Part shown: piece by piece, positions 17,015 to 24,205 of the stretch | Layout of the letters: every line of letters begins with the position of its first letter | Position numbering within the stretch: the stretch's first letter is position 1 | NCBI GenBank assembly: GCA_964476565.1 | Contig: CAYZBG010000019.1 | Coordinates: 4,242-68,241, forward strand | Source: CAMAXB01 sp964476565 | GTDB lineage: Bacteria; Verrucomicrobiota; Verrucomicrobiia; Opitutales; Opitutaceae | Direction: 5' to 3' | DNA: 64,000 nt | The notes under the pieces: model-generated | The model's input: only the letters and a program-made list of their open reading frames with translations | Database searches by the model: none | What the model was told of the DNA's origin: nothing | Made by a program: the position numbers and the translations under genes

Positions 17015-17473
17015 ATGAACAAGAACGTCAAAGTCGTCCTCACCTTCACCGTCGTTTTCCTCGCTGGCGCCGTGGCCGGAGGATTCACGTACGCCCGCTT
17101 TGCCCGCACAGTGGTAGAAAGCCGGATCCGGGCGGAGCAGTTCGCCGCGTCGGCGATGAAGCGTTTCCAGGAAACGCTGGAGCTCACGCCCGAGCAGGTG
17201 GCGCGCATCAAGCCGATCGTGGACGCAACGGGCGAGGAACTCGGGCGCATGCGCCGGGAGACAATTGCCGCGTTCCAGCGCATGGACGCCGCGGTGATCA
17301 AGGAGCTGACGCCCGAGCAGAAGACCAAATTTGAAGAGATGCAGCGCCGCATGCGGGAACGCCGCGATCGTGATCGCGATCGCGAGCGGGACCGGGAGCG
17401 TTCGTCCCAAGAGGGGGCGGACAAGGCCCCTCCGCCGATGGGTCAGCCCCCGCCGCCTCCGCCTGGCAAGTAG
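17015..17473 (+). CDS. membrane-anchored LTxxQ (Spy/CpxP-like) protein
   Basis: 152 residues beginning with an uncleaved signal or anchor (about 5-25, VVLTFTVVFLAGAVAGGF). Two LTPEQ motifs (LELTPEQVARIKPIV near 56 and KELTPEQKTKFEEM near 96) lie in predicted helices, as in the Spy/CpxP/heavy-metal-resistance family of periplasmic chaperone-like sensors. The C-terminus is unusual: an Arg/Asp/Glu low-complexity stretch followed by a poly-Pro tail (PPPMGQPPPPPPGK). Two bp after the small membrane protein, it completes a likely sigma/anti-sigma/periplasmic-sensor operon for envelope stress. Confidence 0.72.
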   Translation: MNKNVKVVLTFTVVFLAGAVAGGFTYARFARTVVESRIRAEQFAASAMKRFQETLELTPEQVARIKPIVDATGEELGRMRRETIAAFQRMDAAVIKELTPEQKTKFEEMQRRMRERRDRDRDRERDRERSSQEGADKAPPPMGQPPPPPPGK

Positions 17474-17558
17474 GCTGGGCTGGGGACGGATTCGCGCCGG
17501 CGGGACGGGCGCGAAAATTCTCATTGAACTGCGGTCGGTCCGTCTCACTGTCCGCTTT

Positions 17559-17657
17559 GGCCAGGTGCCATGCATGGGCAGGCGCGTGAACTCCGCCAGG
17601 ACCGGAAGGTAGCAACGGCAACGACGTTCTCCCAGTGCCGTGGAGTGCCTGGCCACC
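17559..17657 (+). ncRNA. ffs: small signal recognition particle RNA (4.5S type)
   Basis: The conserved domain IV core is unmistakable: CCAGGACCGGAAGGTAGCA at about 17596-17614 (E. coli has CAGGTCCGGAAGGAAGCA). The ends pair as a long hairpin: GGCCAGGTGCC at 17559 with GTGCCTGGCC ending at 17654. Six T follow at 17658-17663, forming the terminator. The RNA binds Ffh and targets nascent membrane and secreted proteins. It lies directly upstream of dnaX, a neighbourhood seen in other bacteria; the dnaX ATG begins only 5 nt after the T-run. Confidence 0.93.
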
Positions 17658-17668
17658 TTTTTTCCCCG

Positions 17669-18823
17669 ATGTCCGGCACGTACCAAGTCATTGCCCGCAA
17701 GTGGCGCCCGCAGACCTTCGCCGACGTGGTCGGCCAGGATCATGTGGTCCGGACCCTGCGCAATGCCATCGCGCGCCAACGCATCGCCCACGCCTACCTG
17801 TTCGTCGGCCCGCGCGGCACCGGCAAGACGTCCACCGCGCGCATCTTCGCCAAGGCGCTCAATTGCACCGACGGACCGAAGGCGGATTTTGACCCGAAGG
17901 ATCCCGCCTGCGTGGCGATTGCCGAGGGCAGCCATCTTGACGTGATCGAGATCGACGGCGCCTCCAACAACGGCGTCGAACAGGTGCGCGAGTTGCGCGA
18001 CACCGTGCAGTACGCGCCGGCCCAGGGGAAGTTCAAGGTCTACATCATCGACGAGGTGCACATGCTCTCGACGGCGGCCTTCAACGCCCTGCTCAAGACG
18101 CTCGAGGAGCCGCCCGCACACGTGAAGTTCGTCTTTGCCACGACCGATCCGCAAAAGGTCCTGCCCACGATCGTGTCGCGCTGCCAGCGCTTTGACCTCA
18201 AGCCGATCCCCGCGGCGCTCATCGTGCAGCGTCTGCGGACGATCGCCGACGAGGAGAAGGTGAAGATCGACGACGCCGCGCTCGCGTGCATTGCCCGGAT
18301 GGCCGACGGCGGCATGCGCGACGCCCAGTCGATCATGGACCAGATGATATCGTTCTGCGGCACGACGATCACCGAGCCGGATGTGCTCGATGTGTACGGC
18401 CTCGTGGCGGCGGAGACGATCGCCGCCCTCGCCGGTGCGCTCGCCGCCGGCGACCACCCGCGGATCATCGAACTGGTGGATCGTTGCGACGAGGCTGGCC
18501 GCGACCTCGTGCGCCTGCTGGCCGACATTCAGGCCCTCGTCCGCGAGGCGGTGCTCGACGCCATCGCCCAAGGCGGCAAGTCCGCGAAACTGGGTGGCGT
18601 TGCCCTGACCACCGAGCAGCTCACCCGCATGTTGGACGCCCTTCGCGAAGGGGAGGGCGCGGTGAAACTCGGGCTCGCCGAGAAGATCAATTTCGAGGTG
18701 ACCTTGCTCAAGGCGGTGGAGGCCAGCCGGGCCCGCGCGATCGACAGCCTGATCAAGGAACTCGCGGCTCTCGCCGGTGAAGCGCCCGCCTCCGCGGACG
18801 ACGGCTCAAAAAAAAAGCCCTGA
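17669..18823 (+). CDS. dnaX: DNA polymerase III subunit gamma/tau (zero-frame, gamma-length product)
   Basis: 384 residues from the ATG at 17669 (MSGTYQVIARKWRPQTFADV). The AAA+ clamp-loader motor shows Walker A GPRGTGKTST, Walker B VYIIDEVHMLS, sensor 1 FVFATTDPQKV and the SRC arginine-finger motif TIVSRCQRF, followed by the collar domain (DUF-like domain III, about 240-360). The zero frame stops just after a run of nine A (18808-18816) reading TCA AAA AAA AAG CCC TGA. A minus-one shift there continues for about 150 codons to 19272. Thus gamma is the zero-frame product and tau the shifted one. Confidence 0.93.
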   Translation: MSGTYQVIARKWRPQTFADVVGQDHVVRTLRNAIARQRIAHAYLFVGPRGTGKTSTARIFAKALNCTDGPKADFDPKDPACVAIAEGSHLDVIEIDGASNNGVEQVRELRDTVQYAPAQGKFKVYIIDEVHMLSTAAFNALLKTLEEPPAHVKFVFATTDPQKVLPTIVSRCQRFDLKPIPAALIVQRLRTIADEEKVKIDDAALACIARMADGGMRDAQSIMDQMISFCGTTITEPDVLDVYGLVAAETIAALAGALAAGDHPRIIELVDRCDEAGRDLVRLLADIQALVREAVLDAIAQGGKSAKLGGVALTTEQLTRMLDALREGEGAVKLGLAEKINFEVTLLKAVEASRARAIDSLIKELAALAGEAPASADDGSKKKP

Positions 18824-18858
18824 TTGACCGGCTCGAAGCACGGTTGCAGGCCGTGCTT
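18808..18858 (+). promoter_or_regulatory. dnaX slippery run and downstream stem-loop
   Basis: Nine consecutive A at 18808-18816 contain the heptamer A-AAA-AAG in the same phase as the E. coli dnaX site. Nineteen nt downstream is a perfect 8-bp hairpin: AAGCACGG (18836-18843), loop of 7, CCGTGCTT (18851-18858). The minus-one frame reads on as KALIDRLEARLQAVLSAS. No Shine-Dalgarno-like stimulator is seen upstream. Transcriptional slippage on A9, as in Thermus dnaX, or ribosomal frameshifting are both possible. Confidence 0.7.
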
Positions 18859-19272
18859 TCGGCGTCGACCGGACAAGCGGGTGCAACGGAGCCCGCGTCG
18901 GCTGCCGCCGCTGCGTCAGATCGTTCGGCCGCGCGTTCCCCGGCACAAACGGACGCGTCCCCGCCGGACGATGTGGAGGAAGCCGCGGTCTCCGCGCCGC
19001 CCGCGGACGAACCGGTGTTTCCGGATGAGGAAACGGAAATGGCCATGCGTTCGGAGCTCCGCGAGCGCGGGGAAGCGGTGGAGGCTAAATCCTCCCGTGC
19101 ATCCGAGGCGGAGCCGGCGACGCCGCTGCCGCCGCTCGACCAACTCGTTGGACGCCTGAAGCCGGAGGTGCGCGAGGTGCTGGACGAATTGTTCCGCGCC
19201 CGGTTCACCGGCGTGCGTCGGGTTCCGGCCCAGGCCTTGAAGGAACCGGTCGCCCGGGCGAAGGCCGGATGA
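18817..19272 (+). CDS. dnaX: tau-specific C-terminal extension of DnaX (minus-one frame)
   Basis: About 151 codons in the frame entered by a minus-one shift at the dnaX A9 run. Sequence starts ALIDRLEARLQAVLSAS, runs through an Ala/Pro/Glu-rich flexible linker (about 45-110) and ends in a compact helical segment (PLDQLVGRLKPEVREVLDEL, then FRARFTGVRRVP). This layout (linker plus small terminal domain) is what tau uses to reach DnaB and the polymerase alpha subunit. No good independent start exists (only a TTG at 18844). The combined tau product would be about 534 residues. A missing base in the A-run would give the same picture. Confidence 0.72.
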   Translation, partial: ALIDRLEARLQAVLSASTGQAGATEPASAAAAASDRSAARSPAQTDASPPDDVEEAAVSAPPADEPVFPDEETEMAMRSELRERGEAVEAKSSRASEAEPATPLPPLDQLVGRLKPEVREVLDELFRARFTGVRRVPAQALKEPVARAKAG

Positions 19273-19296
19273 GGCCGGCGCCGACCGGTTCCGACG

Positions 19297-19659
19297 TCAC
19301 TCTCGCCAGCACGTGCCCACGTCCCGCCGACCGGTGACCGAGTGCGGGTAGAGGTACGCCTCGACCGGCGTGCTGGCGAAGGGAGCCGCCAGCGGAATCG
19401 GGCGGCGAACATAGAGACCCTCAGGCACGCCCTCGAAGGCGTCGAGTCGGGCGAGGCCCGCGAGATCGACCGACCAGACTTCCCCCTGCACCCCCTCGGT
19501 GTCGGCGGGCCAGGGGACCATGCCCGGATACCCGCCCACGTCGAACAGGCGGTAGCCCGGCAGAGTGCGGGCCTCGGCGACGAAGGACTGGCCGGTCAAC
19601 TGCGCGTGATTGTGGCACCCACGCTTGAGCGAACCGTAGACAAACAGCAGCACGCTCAC
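19297..19659 (-). CDS. gamma-glutamylcyclotransferase family protein
   Basis: 120 residues from a GTG at 19659 whose last bases overlap the TGA of the phosphatase gene (GTGA), showing translational coupling. The family motif VYGSLKRG (substrate-binding YGSL) is at residues 7-14, and the catalytic-Glu region LDAFEGVPEGLYVRR lies near 85. Members of this AIG2/GGCT fold convert gamma-glutamyl compounds to 5-oxoproline, but many small bacterial members have unknown substrates. Third gene of the kinase-like/PP2C operon. Confidence 0.83.
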   Translation of the reverse strand: MSVLLFVYGSLKRGCHNHAQLTGQSFVAEARTLPGYRLFDVGGYPGMVPWPADTEGVQGEVWSVDLAGLARLDAFEGVPEGLYVRRPIPLAAPFASTPVEAYLYPHSVTGRRDVGTCWRE

Positions 19660-20522
19660 GAGGCGGACGTTTCGGGGCGGACCGGCAGCTCGATCACGAG
19701 GGCGGTGGTATTGTCCCGGCCGGAGACCGAGACCGATTCCTCGACCAGACGTTGCGCTGGATGCTGGTGCTGGCGTTCCCGCGGCGGCGTGCGGATCAGC
19801 TCGTCGAGCTGGCGGTCCCAGAGACCATCGATCAGACCATCGGAGCAGATCAGGAAACGGTCGCCCGGACGGTGTCCGACGGCGCCGATGTGCGGTTCGA
19901 CGAACTGGTGGCCGGCGCCCAGGGCCTGCTGCAGTGAATTGCGGCCGGGGTGGGTGCGGAACTCGCGTTCGTTCAGCTTGCCGTTGCGCCGCAGCCATCC
20001 GACGTGGCTGTGATCGTGCGTGAGCTGGGTCAGGCCGCCCTCATGCGGCAGGTAATAGATGCGGCTGTCGCCCACGTGGCCGAAGTACATCCACTCGGGC
20101 GTGAACCAGACGAGACTCAGCGTGGCGCCCATGCCGGCGCACTCCTCGTAGGACTGACCGAGGCGGAGCAGGTCGTGGTGGATCGAGGAAAACAGCTCGG
20201 CGAGGATGTCCTGAAAACCGGCGGCGAGACCGTTGGCGGACAGGCGGAAGCCGCGCGGCATGAGGCGGGTGATGCGGTCCACCGAGATCCGGCTCGCGAA
20301 CTCGCCGGACTTCGCTCCGCCCATGCCGTCACTTACGGCAAAGACGAAATCGGATCCGGCCAGCGAGGCCTCCCCGGTCTTGCCCAGGTAGCGCAGGTCG
20401 TGGCCGTCAAACGTGAGGGCGAGGAACGTGTCCTCGTTGTTGGCCCGGATGCGGCCCCGGTCGGTGAGGGCGGACCAAAGCAGGCGTTGCGGGGGTGTGG
20501 CCGGGGAGGTAGGCGGCGTCAT
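19656..20522 (-). CDS. PP2C-family serine/threonine phosphatase
   Basis: 288 residues. Canonical PP2C motifs occur in order: GRIRANNEDTFL (about 23), FAVSDGMGGAKSGEFAS with the DGMGG metal motif (about 60), GATLSLVWF, YFGHVGDSRIYYL, HDHSHVGW, FLICSDGLIDGLW and SGRDNTTALVIEL. All metal-binding Asp residues appear intact, so it should be an active Mn/Mg-dependent protein phosphatase, cytoplasmic, without sensor or membrane domains. Its start overlaps the stop of the upstream kinase-like gene (ATGA at 20519-20522), suggesting an opposing kinase/phosphatase pair. Confidence 0.93.
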   Translation of the reverse strand: MTPPTSPATPPQRLLWSALTDRGRIRANNEDTFLALTFDGHDLRYLGKTGEASLAGSDFVFAVSDGMGGAKSGEFASRISVDRITRLMPRGFRLSANGLAAGFQDILAELFSSIHHDLLRLGQSYEECAGMGATLSLVWFTPEWMYFGHVGDSRIYYLPHEGGLTQLTHDHSHVGWLRRNGKLNEREFRTHPGRNSLQQALGAGHQFVEPHIGAVGHRPGDRFLICSDGLIDGLWDRQLDELIRTPPRERQHQHPAQRLVEESVSVSGRDNTTALVIELPVRPETSAS

Positions 20523-20935
20523 GGGCGGGCAGTCGGCGCATCCGGTTTCAAACCGGCGCCGGATTCCAGCAGCGTGGCGAACTCAAAATCGATGATGCAG
20601 AAACGGCCGTCCGCCACCCGGTAGGTGATGTTGCGCAGGAACGGATCTTCGTGGCGCACCCCATAGGCCTCGAGCTCACCGTAGATCTCCTTCATGCGCT
20701 CCTCATTCAGGTGGTCGACCCGCGTGCCGCAGTTGGTGGTGACGATCTTGAGCAGCCCCTCGTCCGCCTCCAGCAGCCGGGGGACAAAGGTGCAGCCCCG
20801 CTCCTCCAGATGCCGGAGCACGCGGATCTCGTTCTCAAACCGCTCCCGCGCCCGGTGCCCTCGGAACGTCTTGTGCACCCGCCCATCGTAGCCAATGCGA
20901 ACCTGGGCGCGGGGGGTGTCTTTGACGTCGTGCAT
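20519..20935 (-). CDS. compact atypical protein kinase-like protein
   Basis: 138 residues from the ATG at 20935 (MHDVKDTPRAQVRIGYDGRV); the longer frame to 21019 is unconserved. Kinase-like hallmarks are present in reduced form: a Lys in VHKTFRG, a helix-C Glu in FENEIRVLRHLEERG, a catalytic-loop-like HEDPFLRNITY (HxDxxxxN) and a metal-loop-like CIIDFEFATL in place of DFG. This resembles the minimal RIO/Bud32 or aminoglycoside-phosphotransferase type fold, though shorter than Bud32 (about 210). It is translationally coupled to the PP2C phosphatase. Substrate unknown; it could also be a pseudokinase. Confidence 0.6.
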   Translation of the reverse strand: MHDVKDTPRAQVRIGYDGRVHKTFRGHRARERFENEIRVLRHLEERGCTFVPRLLEADEGLLKIVTTNCGTRVDHLNEERMKEIYGELEAYGVRHEDPFLRNITYRVADGRFCIIDFEFATLLESGAGLKPDAPTARP

Positions 20936-21066
20936 GATGGAGAGACGGCGCGGGGACGTTTTGCCGCAGGCACCCGGCTGGCAAGGGCTGTTTGTGCAAA
21001 AGAGCGGCGCGATGATCAAAATCTGCCAGAAAAAATATTCATCATTCCAGAAGTTCAGATTGCCTC

Positions 21067-21082
21067 TGGCATGTAAGGTGCT
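21067..21082 (+). promoter_or_regulatory. sigma-54-type promoter of glutamine synthetase
   Basis: TGGCATGTAAGGTGCT matches the RpoN -24/-12 consensus TGGCACG-N4-TTGCW at all but two positions, with the invariant GG and GC exactly 10 bp apart. Predicted start near 21093, about 79 nt before the ATG. Glutamine synthetase is a classical nitrogen-regulated sigma-54 target. No clear activator site was recognised upstream. Confidence 0.6.
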
Positions 21083-21171
21083 CCCCTGAAAGCTCGTCTT
21101 TGGACGGCGGTTTCCCAGTCCCTATACCAATCCGAAGCTGCCGTTCGCCGACATCCATCCACCTCCCAACC

Positions 21172-22206
21172 ATGGCCAAATACAAACTCGAATACATCTG
21201 GCTCGACGGCTACACTCCGCTCGCCGGCCTCCGTAGCAAGACGCAGATCAAGGAATTCGCGAGCTTCCCCAAGCTCAGTGAGCTGCCCAACTGGGGCTTC
21301 GATGGCAGCTCCACCCAGCAGGCGGAGGGCAAGAGCTCGGACTGCGTGCTCAAGCCGGTGGCGGTCTTCCCGGATTCGACGCGGAAGAACGGGGTGCTGG
21401 TCATGTGCGAAGTCATGATGCCGGACGGCAAGACGCCGCACCCGAGCAACAGCCGCGCGACCATTCCGGATGATCCGGACACCTGGTTCGGTTTCGAGCA
21501 GGAGTATTTCCTCTATCAGGACGGCTCCCCCCTCGGCTTCCCCAAGGGCGGCTTCCCGGCGCCCCAGGGTCCGTATTACACGGGCGTGGGCTACAATTCC
21601 GTGGGCAATGTCGCCCGCGAGATCGTTGAGAAGCACATCGACATCTGCCTCGACGCCGGCATCAACCTCGAAGGCATCAACGCCGAGGTCGCCAAGGGTC
21701 AGTGGGAGTTCCAGATCTTCGGCAAGGGCTCCAAGAGCGCGGCCGACCAGATGTGGGTGGCCCGCTACATCCTGATGCGCCTCTGCGAAGCCTACTGCAT
21801 CGACGTCGAGTGGCACTGCAAACCGATCCGCGGCGCGTTCAACAAGCCGCTCGATTGGAACGGCTCCGGCATGCACTCCAACTTCTCGACCAAGCACATG
21901 CGCGAAGTAGGCGGCAAGGAGTACTTCGAAAAGCTCATGGCTGCCTTCAACAAGCACATGGACGAACACATCGCCGTGTACGGCCCGGACAACCACCTGC
22001 GTCTCACCGGCCTGCACGAGACCCAGTCGATCGACAAGTTCACCTACGGTCTGGCCGACCGCGGTGCCTCGATCCGCATCCCGCACAGCTTCATCAACAG
22101 CGGCTACAAGGGATACCTCGAGGACCGTCGTCCGAACTCGGCCGCCGATCCGTACCTCGTGGCCGGCCGGATCATCAAGACGATCCAGACCGTCCCGACG
22201 GCCTAA
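21172..22206 (+). CDS. glnII: glutamine synthetase type II (eukaryote-like)
   Basis: 344 residues, from the ATG at 21172 (MAKYKLEYIWLDGY). It makes glutamine from glutamate, ammonia and ATP. Motifs fit the short GSII class: NWGFDGSSTQQA (beta-grasp domain, substrate latch), FGFEQEYFL (metal Glu), the NGSGMHSNFSTKHMRE ammonia/ATP loop and DRGASIRIPH. It lacks the adenylylation Tyr loop of GSI, so control is expected at transcription; a sigma-54-like promoter is present upstream and a strong terminator downstream, making it a single-gene unit divergent from the kinase/phosphatase operon. Confidence 0.95.
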   Translation: MAKYKLEYIWLDGYTPLAGLRSKTQIKEFASFPKLSELPNWGFDGSSTQQAEGKSSDCVLKPVAVFPDSTRKNGVLVMCEVMMPDGKTPHPSNSRATIPDDPDTWFGFEQEYFLYQDGSPLGFPKGGFPAPQGPYYTGVGYNSVGNVAREIVEKHIDICLDAGINLEGINAEVAKGQWEFQIFGKGSKSAADQMWVARYILMRLCEAYCIDVEWHCKPIRGAFNKPLDWNGSGMHSNFSTKHMREVGGKEYFEKLMAAFNKHMDEHIAVYGPDNHLRLTGLHETQSIDKFTYGLADRGASIRIPHSFINSGYKGYLEDRRPNSAADPYLVAGRIIKTIQTVPTA

Positions 22207-22238
22207 GTGGCCTGACCGGATCTCCGGTTGATCTTCGC

Positions 22239-22272
22239 AGCGCCGCCTCCCTCCGGGGAGTCGGCGCTTTTT
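22239..22272 (+). terminator. Rho-independent terminator of glnII
   Basis: Stem AGCGCCG (22239-22245) with CGGCGCT (22262-22268), an inner CTCC/GGAG stem in the loop, and a T-run at 22268-22272. Confidence 0.88.
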
Positions 22273-22309
22273 GCTTTCGTGGCGGCGCAGGTCGCGCAGC
22301 CTCCGAGCC

Positions 22310-24187
22310 ATGCCTCCTTCCGCCCCGACGGTGCGCGCGCCGTCGCCCGCTTCCTGGCCGACGTGGCTGATCGCCGTCCTCTTGGCGGTCAACCTTGCGT
22401 GGACCACGCTGGGGCTAGGCGGCTACCGGCCGGAGACGAAACTCGTGTCGTATACCCTGACCGCCGTCGCCGTGGTGGTGTTGCTGGCGCAGCGGGCGGC
22501 GCGTGAAACGGCGCCGCGCTGGCATCCGTTCGGTTACGCCTTCCTGCCGTTCCTCGCCTACGGGCTGGTCAATGTCGGGTGGGTGACGCCCGTCCCCTGG
22601 CTGGGCTGGATGGACTGGCTCGGGTGGGCCCAGGGGGCGGCGGCCGTCTGGCTGGGCGTGAACGTGCTCGGCGCGCGCGGGCCGCGGCGGCTGGTGCTGG
22701 GCACGGTGTGGGGCCTGGGCATCGTCGCCGTCGGACTCGCGTTGTATCAGACCTTTGGTGACGAAACCTGGCTCATGCTCGGGCGGACCCAATCCTATCA
22801 GTTCGCCGGCCGGGCGTCGGGTCCCTTCGGCATTCCCAACAGCCTCGCGGCCTTGCTCGTGCTCCTGCTCCCGGCAACGCTGGCGCTGGCGGTACGGCCG
22901 GGCCTGGGCGCACGCGCGCGGGCGCTGGCGGTCGTGGCGGCCGCGGCCTTCGGCTTCGGGCTGGTGCTGACCGTCAGCCGCGGAGCCTGGTTGGCGTTGG
23001 TCCTGGCGCTGGCGGCCTGGCCGTTGCTCCGGCGCAACCTGACCTGGCCCCGTCGCCTGGCCTGGTCCGCCGGTGTGCTCGCACTGGCGGCGGCGGCGGG
23101 CGGGCTGGCCTATGGCGTTCACGACGGGGTGCGGGCGCGTCTCGACGCCTTCGTGGCGGACGGCGGCGAACGCACCCGGCCGGTCATGTGGCGCGGCGCC
23201 TGGGCCCTGTTCGAAGAGCAGCCGCTCACCGGCACCGGGGCGGGCAGTTACAATGTGCGGTTCGAACGCCACCGGCCCGAGGGATTCCGCGACGATCCGC
23301 AGTGGGCACATAACGACTATCTGAATACGCTGTCCGACTACGGCCTCGTCGGGTTCGTGCTCGCCTTCCCGCTGCCCGCGGCGGTCGCGGCGTGGCTGAA
23401 GCGGCGGTCGGACGATCCCGGGTCCGGCGCAACCCGCCGGCCGCTGGCGGTCGGACTCCTCGCCTTTGGCCTCACCCTGCTGGTCGACTTTCATCTCAAG
23501 CTGCCGGCGCTCGTGCTGGTGGCCGGCATCGTACTGAGCGAGTGGATACGTCCGGCGGGCGCGCCGCGCGGCCGCCGCCGGCAGGGCAGGGCGGTCCGGT
23601 TGCTCGCCGGCCTCGCCGCCGGTGCGCTGGCGGTGGCATTCGTGGCGGGCCCGCTCCCGCGGCTGCGGGCCGAGGCGGAGCGCTATGGCGCACGCCGGAT
23701 GCTCGATGGCTGGGCCGAAGGCCGCCTGGGTTCGGTCGACGGAGCGGACCTCGTCGCGCAGGCCCAGGCCCGCTTCGGTCGCGCCGTGCTGCTTGACCCG
23801 GCCAATGCCCAGGCGTGGTCCGATCTCTCGTATGCGCTTTCGCTGGCGGCCCGTTTCCAGCCGTCGGCCCAGCTGGACCTAGGCGGGGAGGCCGGGCGGG
23901 CGGCGCACCAGGCCCTGGCGCTCGCTCCCGACGTAGCCGAGTTCTGGTGGCGGCTCGGGGTGGCGGCCGACATGCAAGCGCATCGCGATGAGGCGGCGGA
24001 GGCGTTTGCGCGCGCCCTCCAGCTGGCTCCCCGGCATCCGCTCGCCTGGTACCATCAGGCCTATCACTACAGCCTGTCGCCGGTCACATGCCCGCTCGCC
24101 CGGGCCGCGCTGGCAACCTGTTTGCGCCTTGACCCGGGGTATGCCCCAGCCGAGGCTTTGCTCGCGGAAATCGATTCCGTGCGCTAA
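22310..24187 (+). CDS. O-antigen ligase/polymerase-like membrane protein with TPR tail
   Basis: 625 residues from the ATG at 22310. Ten or more hydrophobic helices cover about 15-430. The large periplasmic loop carries a Wzy_C/WaaL-like signature: RTRPVMWRGAWALFEEQPLTG then TGAGSYNVRFERHRP and WAHNDYLNTLSDYGLVGFV. The C-terminal 170 residues are TPR-like (FGRAVLLDPANAQAWSDLSY, DVAEFWWRLGVAADMQAHRD, FARALQLAPRHPLAWYHQAY). Proteins of this layout ligate or polymerise surface polysaccharide at the periplasmic face. No other polysaccharide gene is adjacent except the glycosyltransferase at 12 kb. Confidence 0.82.
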   Translation: MPPSAPTVRAPSPASWPTWLIAVLLAVNLAWTTLGLGGYRPETKLVSYTLTAVAVVVLLAQRAARETAPRWHPFGYAFLPFLAYGLVNVGWVTPVPWLGWMDWLGWAQGAAAVWLGVNVLGARGPRRLVLGTVWGLGIVAVGLALYQTFGDETWLMLGRTQSYQFAGRASGPFGIPNSLAALLVLLLPATLALAVRPGLGARARALAVVAAAAFGFGLVLTVSRGAWLALVLALAAWPLLRRNLTWPRRLAWSAGVLALAAAAGGLAYGVHDGVRARLDAFVADGGERTRPVMWRGAWALFEEQPLTGTGAGSYNVRFERHRPEGFRDDPQWAHNDYLNTLSDYGLVGFVLAFPLPAAVAAWLKRRSDDPGSGATRRPLAVGLLAFGLTLLVDFHLKLPALVLVAGIVLSEWIRPAGAPRGRRRQGRAVRLLAGLAAGALAVAFVAGPLPRLRAEAERYGARRMLDGWAEGRLGSVDGADLVAQAQARFGRAVLLDPANAQAWSDLSYALSLAARFQPSAQLDLGGEAGRAAHQALALAPDVAEFWWRLGVAADMQAHRDEAAEAFARALQLAPRHPLAWYHQAYHYSLSPVTCPLARAALATCLRLDPGYAPAEALLAEIDSVR

Positions 24188-24205
24188 GGTCCGCCCCGTT
24201 TCTCC

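Noticed and set aside
18844..19272. separate small Ala/Pro-rich gene after dnaX
   Set aside because: No credible start or ribosome-binding site; the coding pattern extends back to the A9 run, so it is better read as the tau extension.
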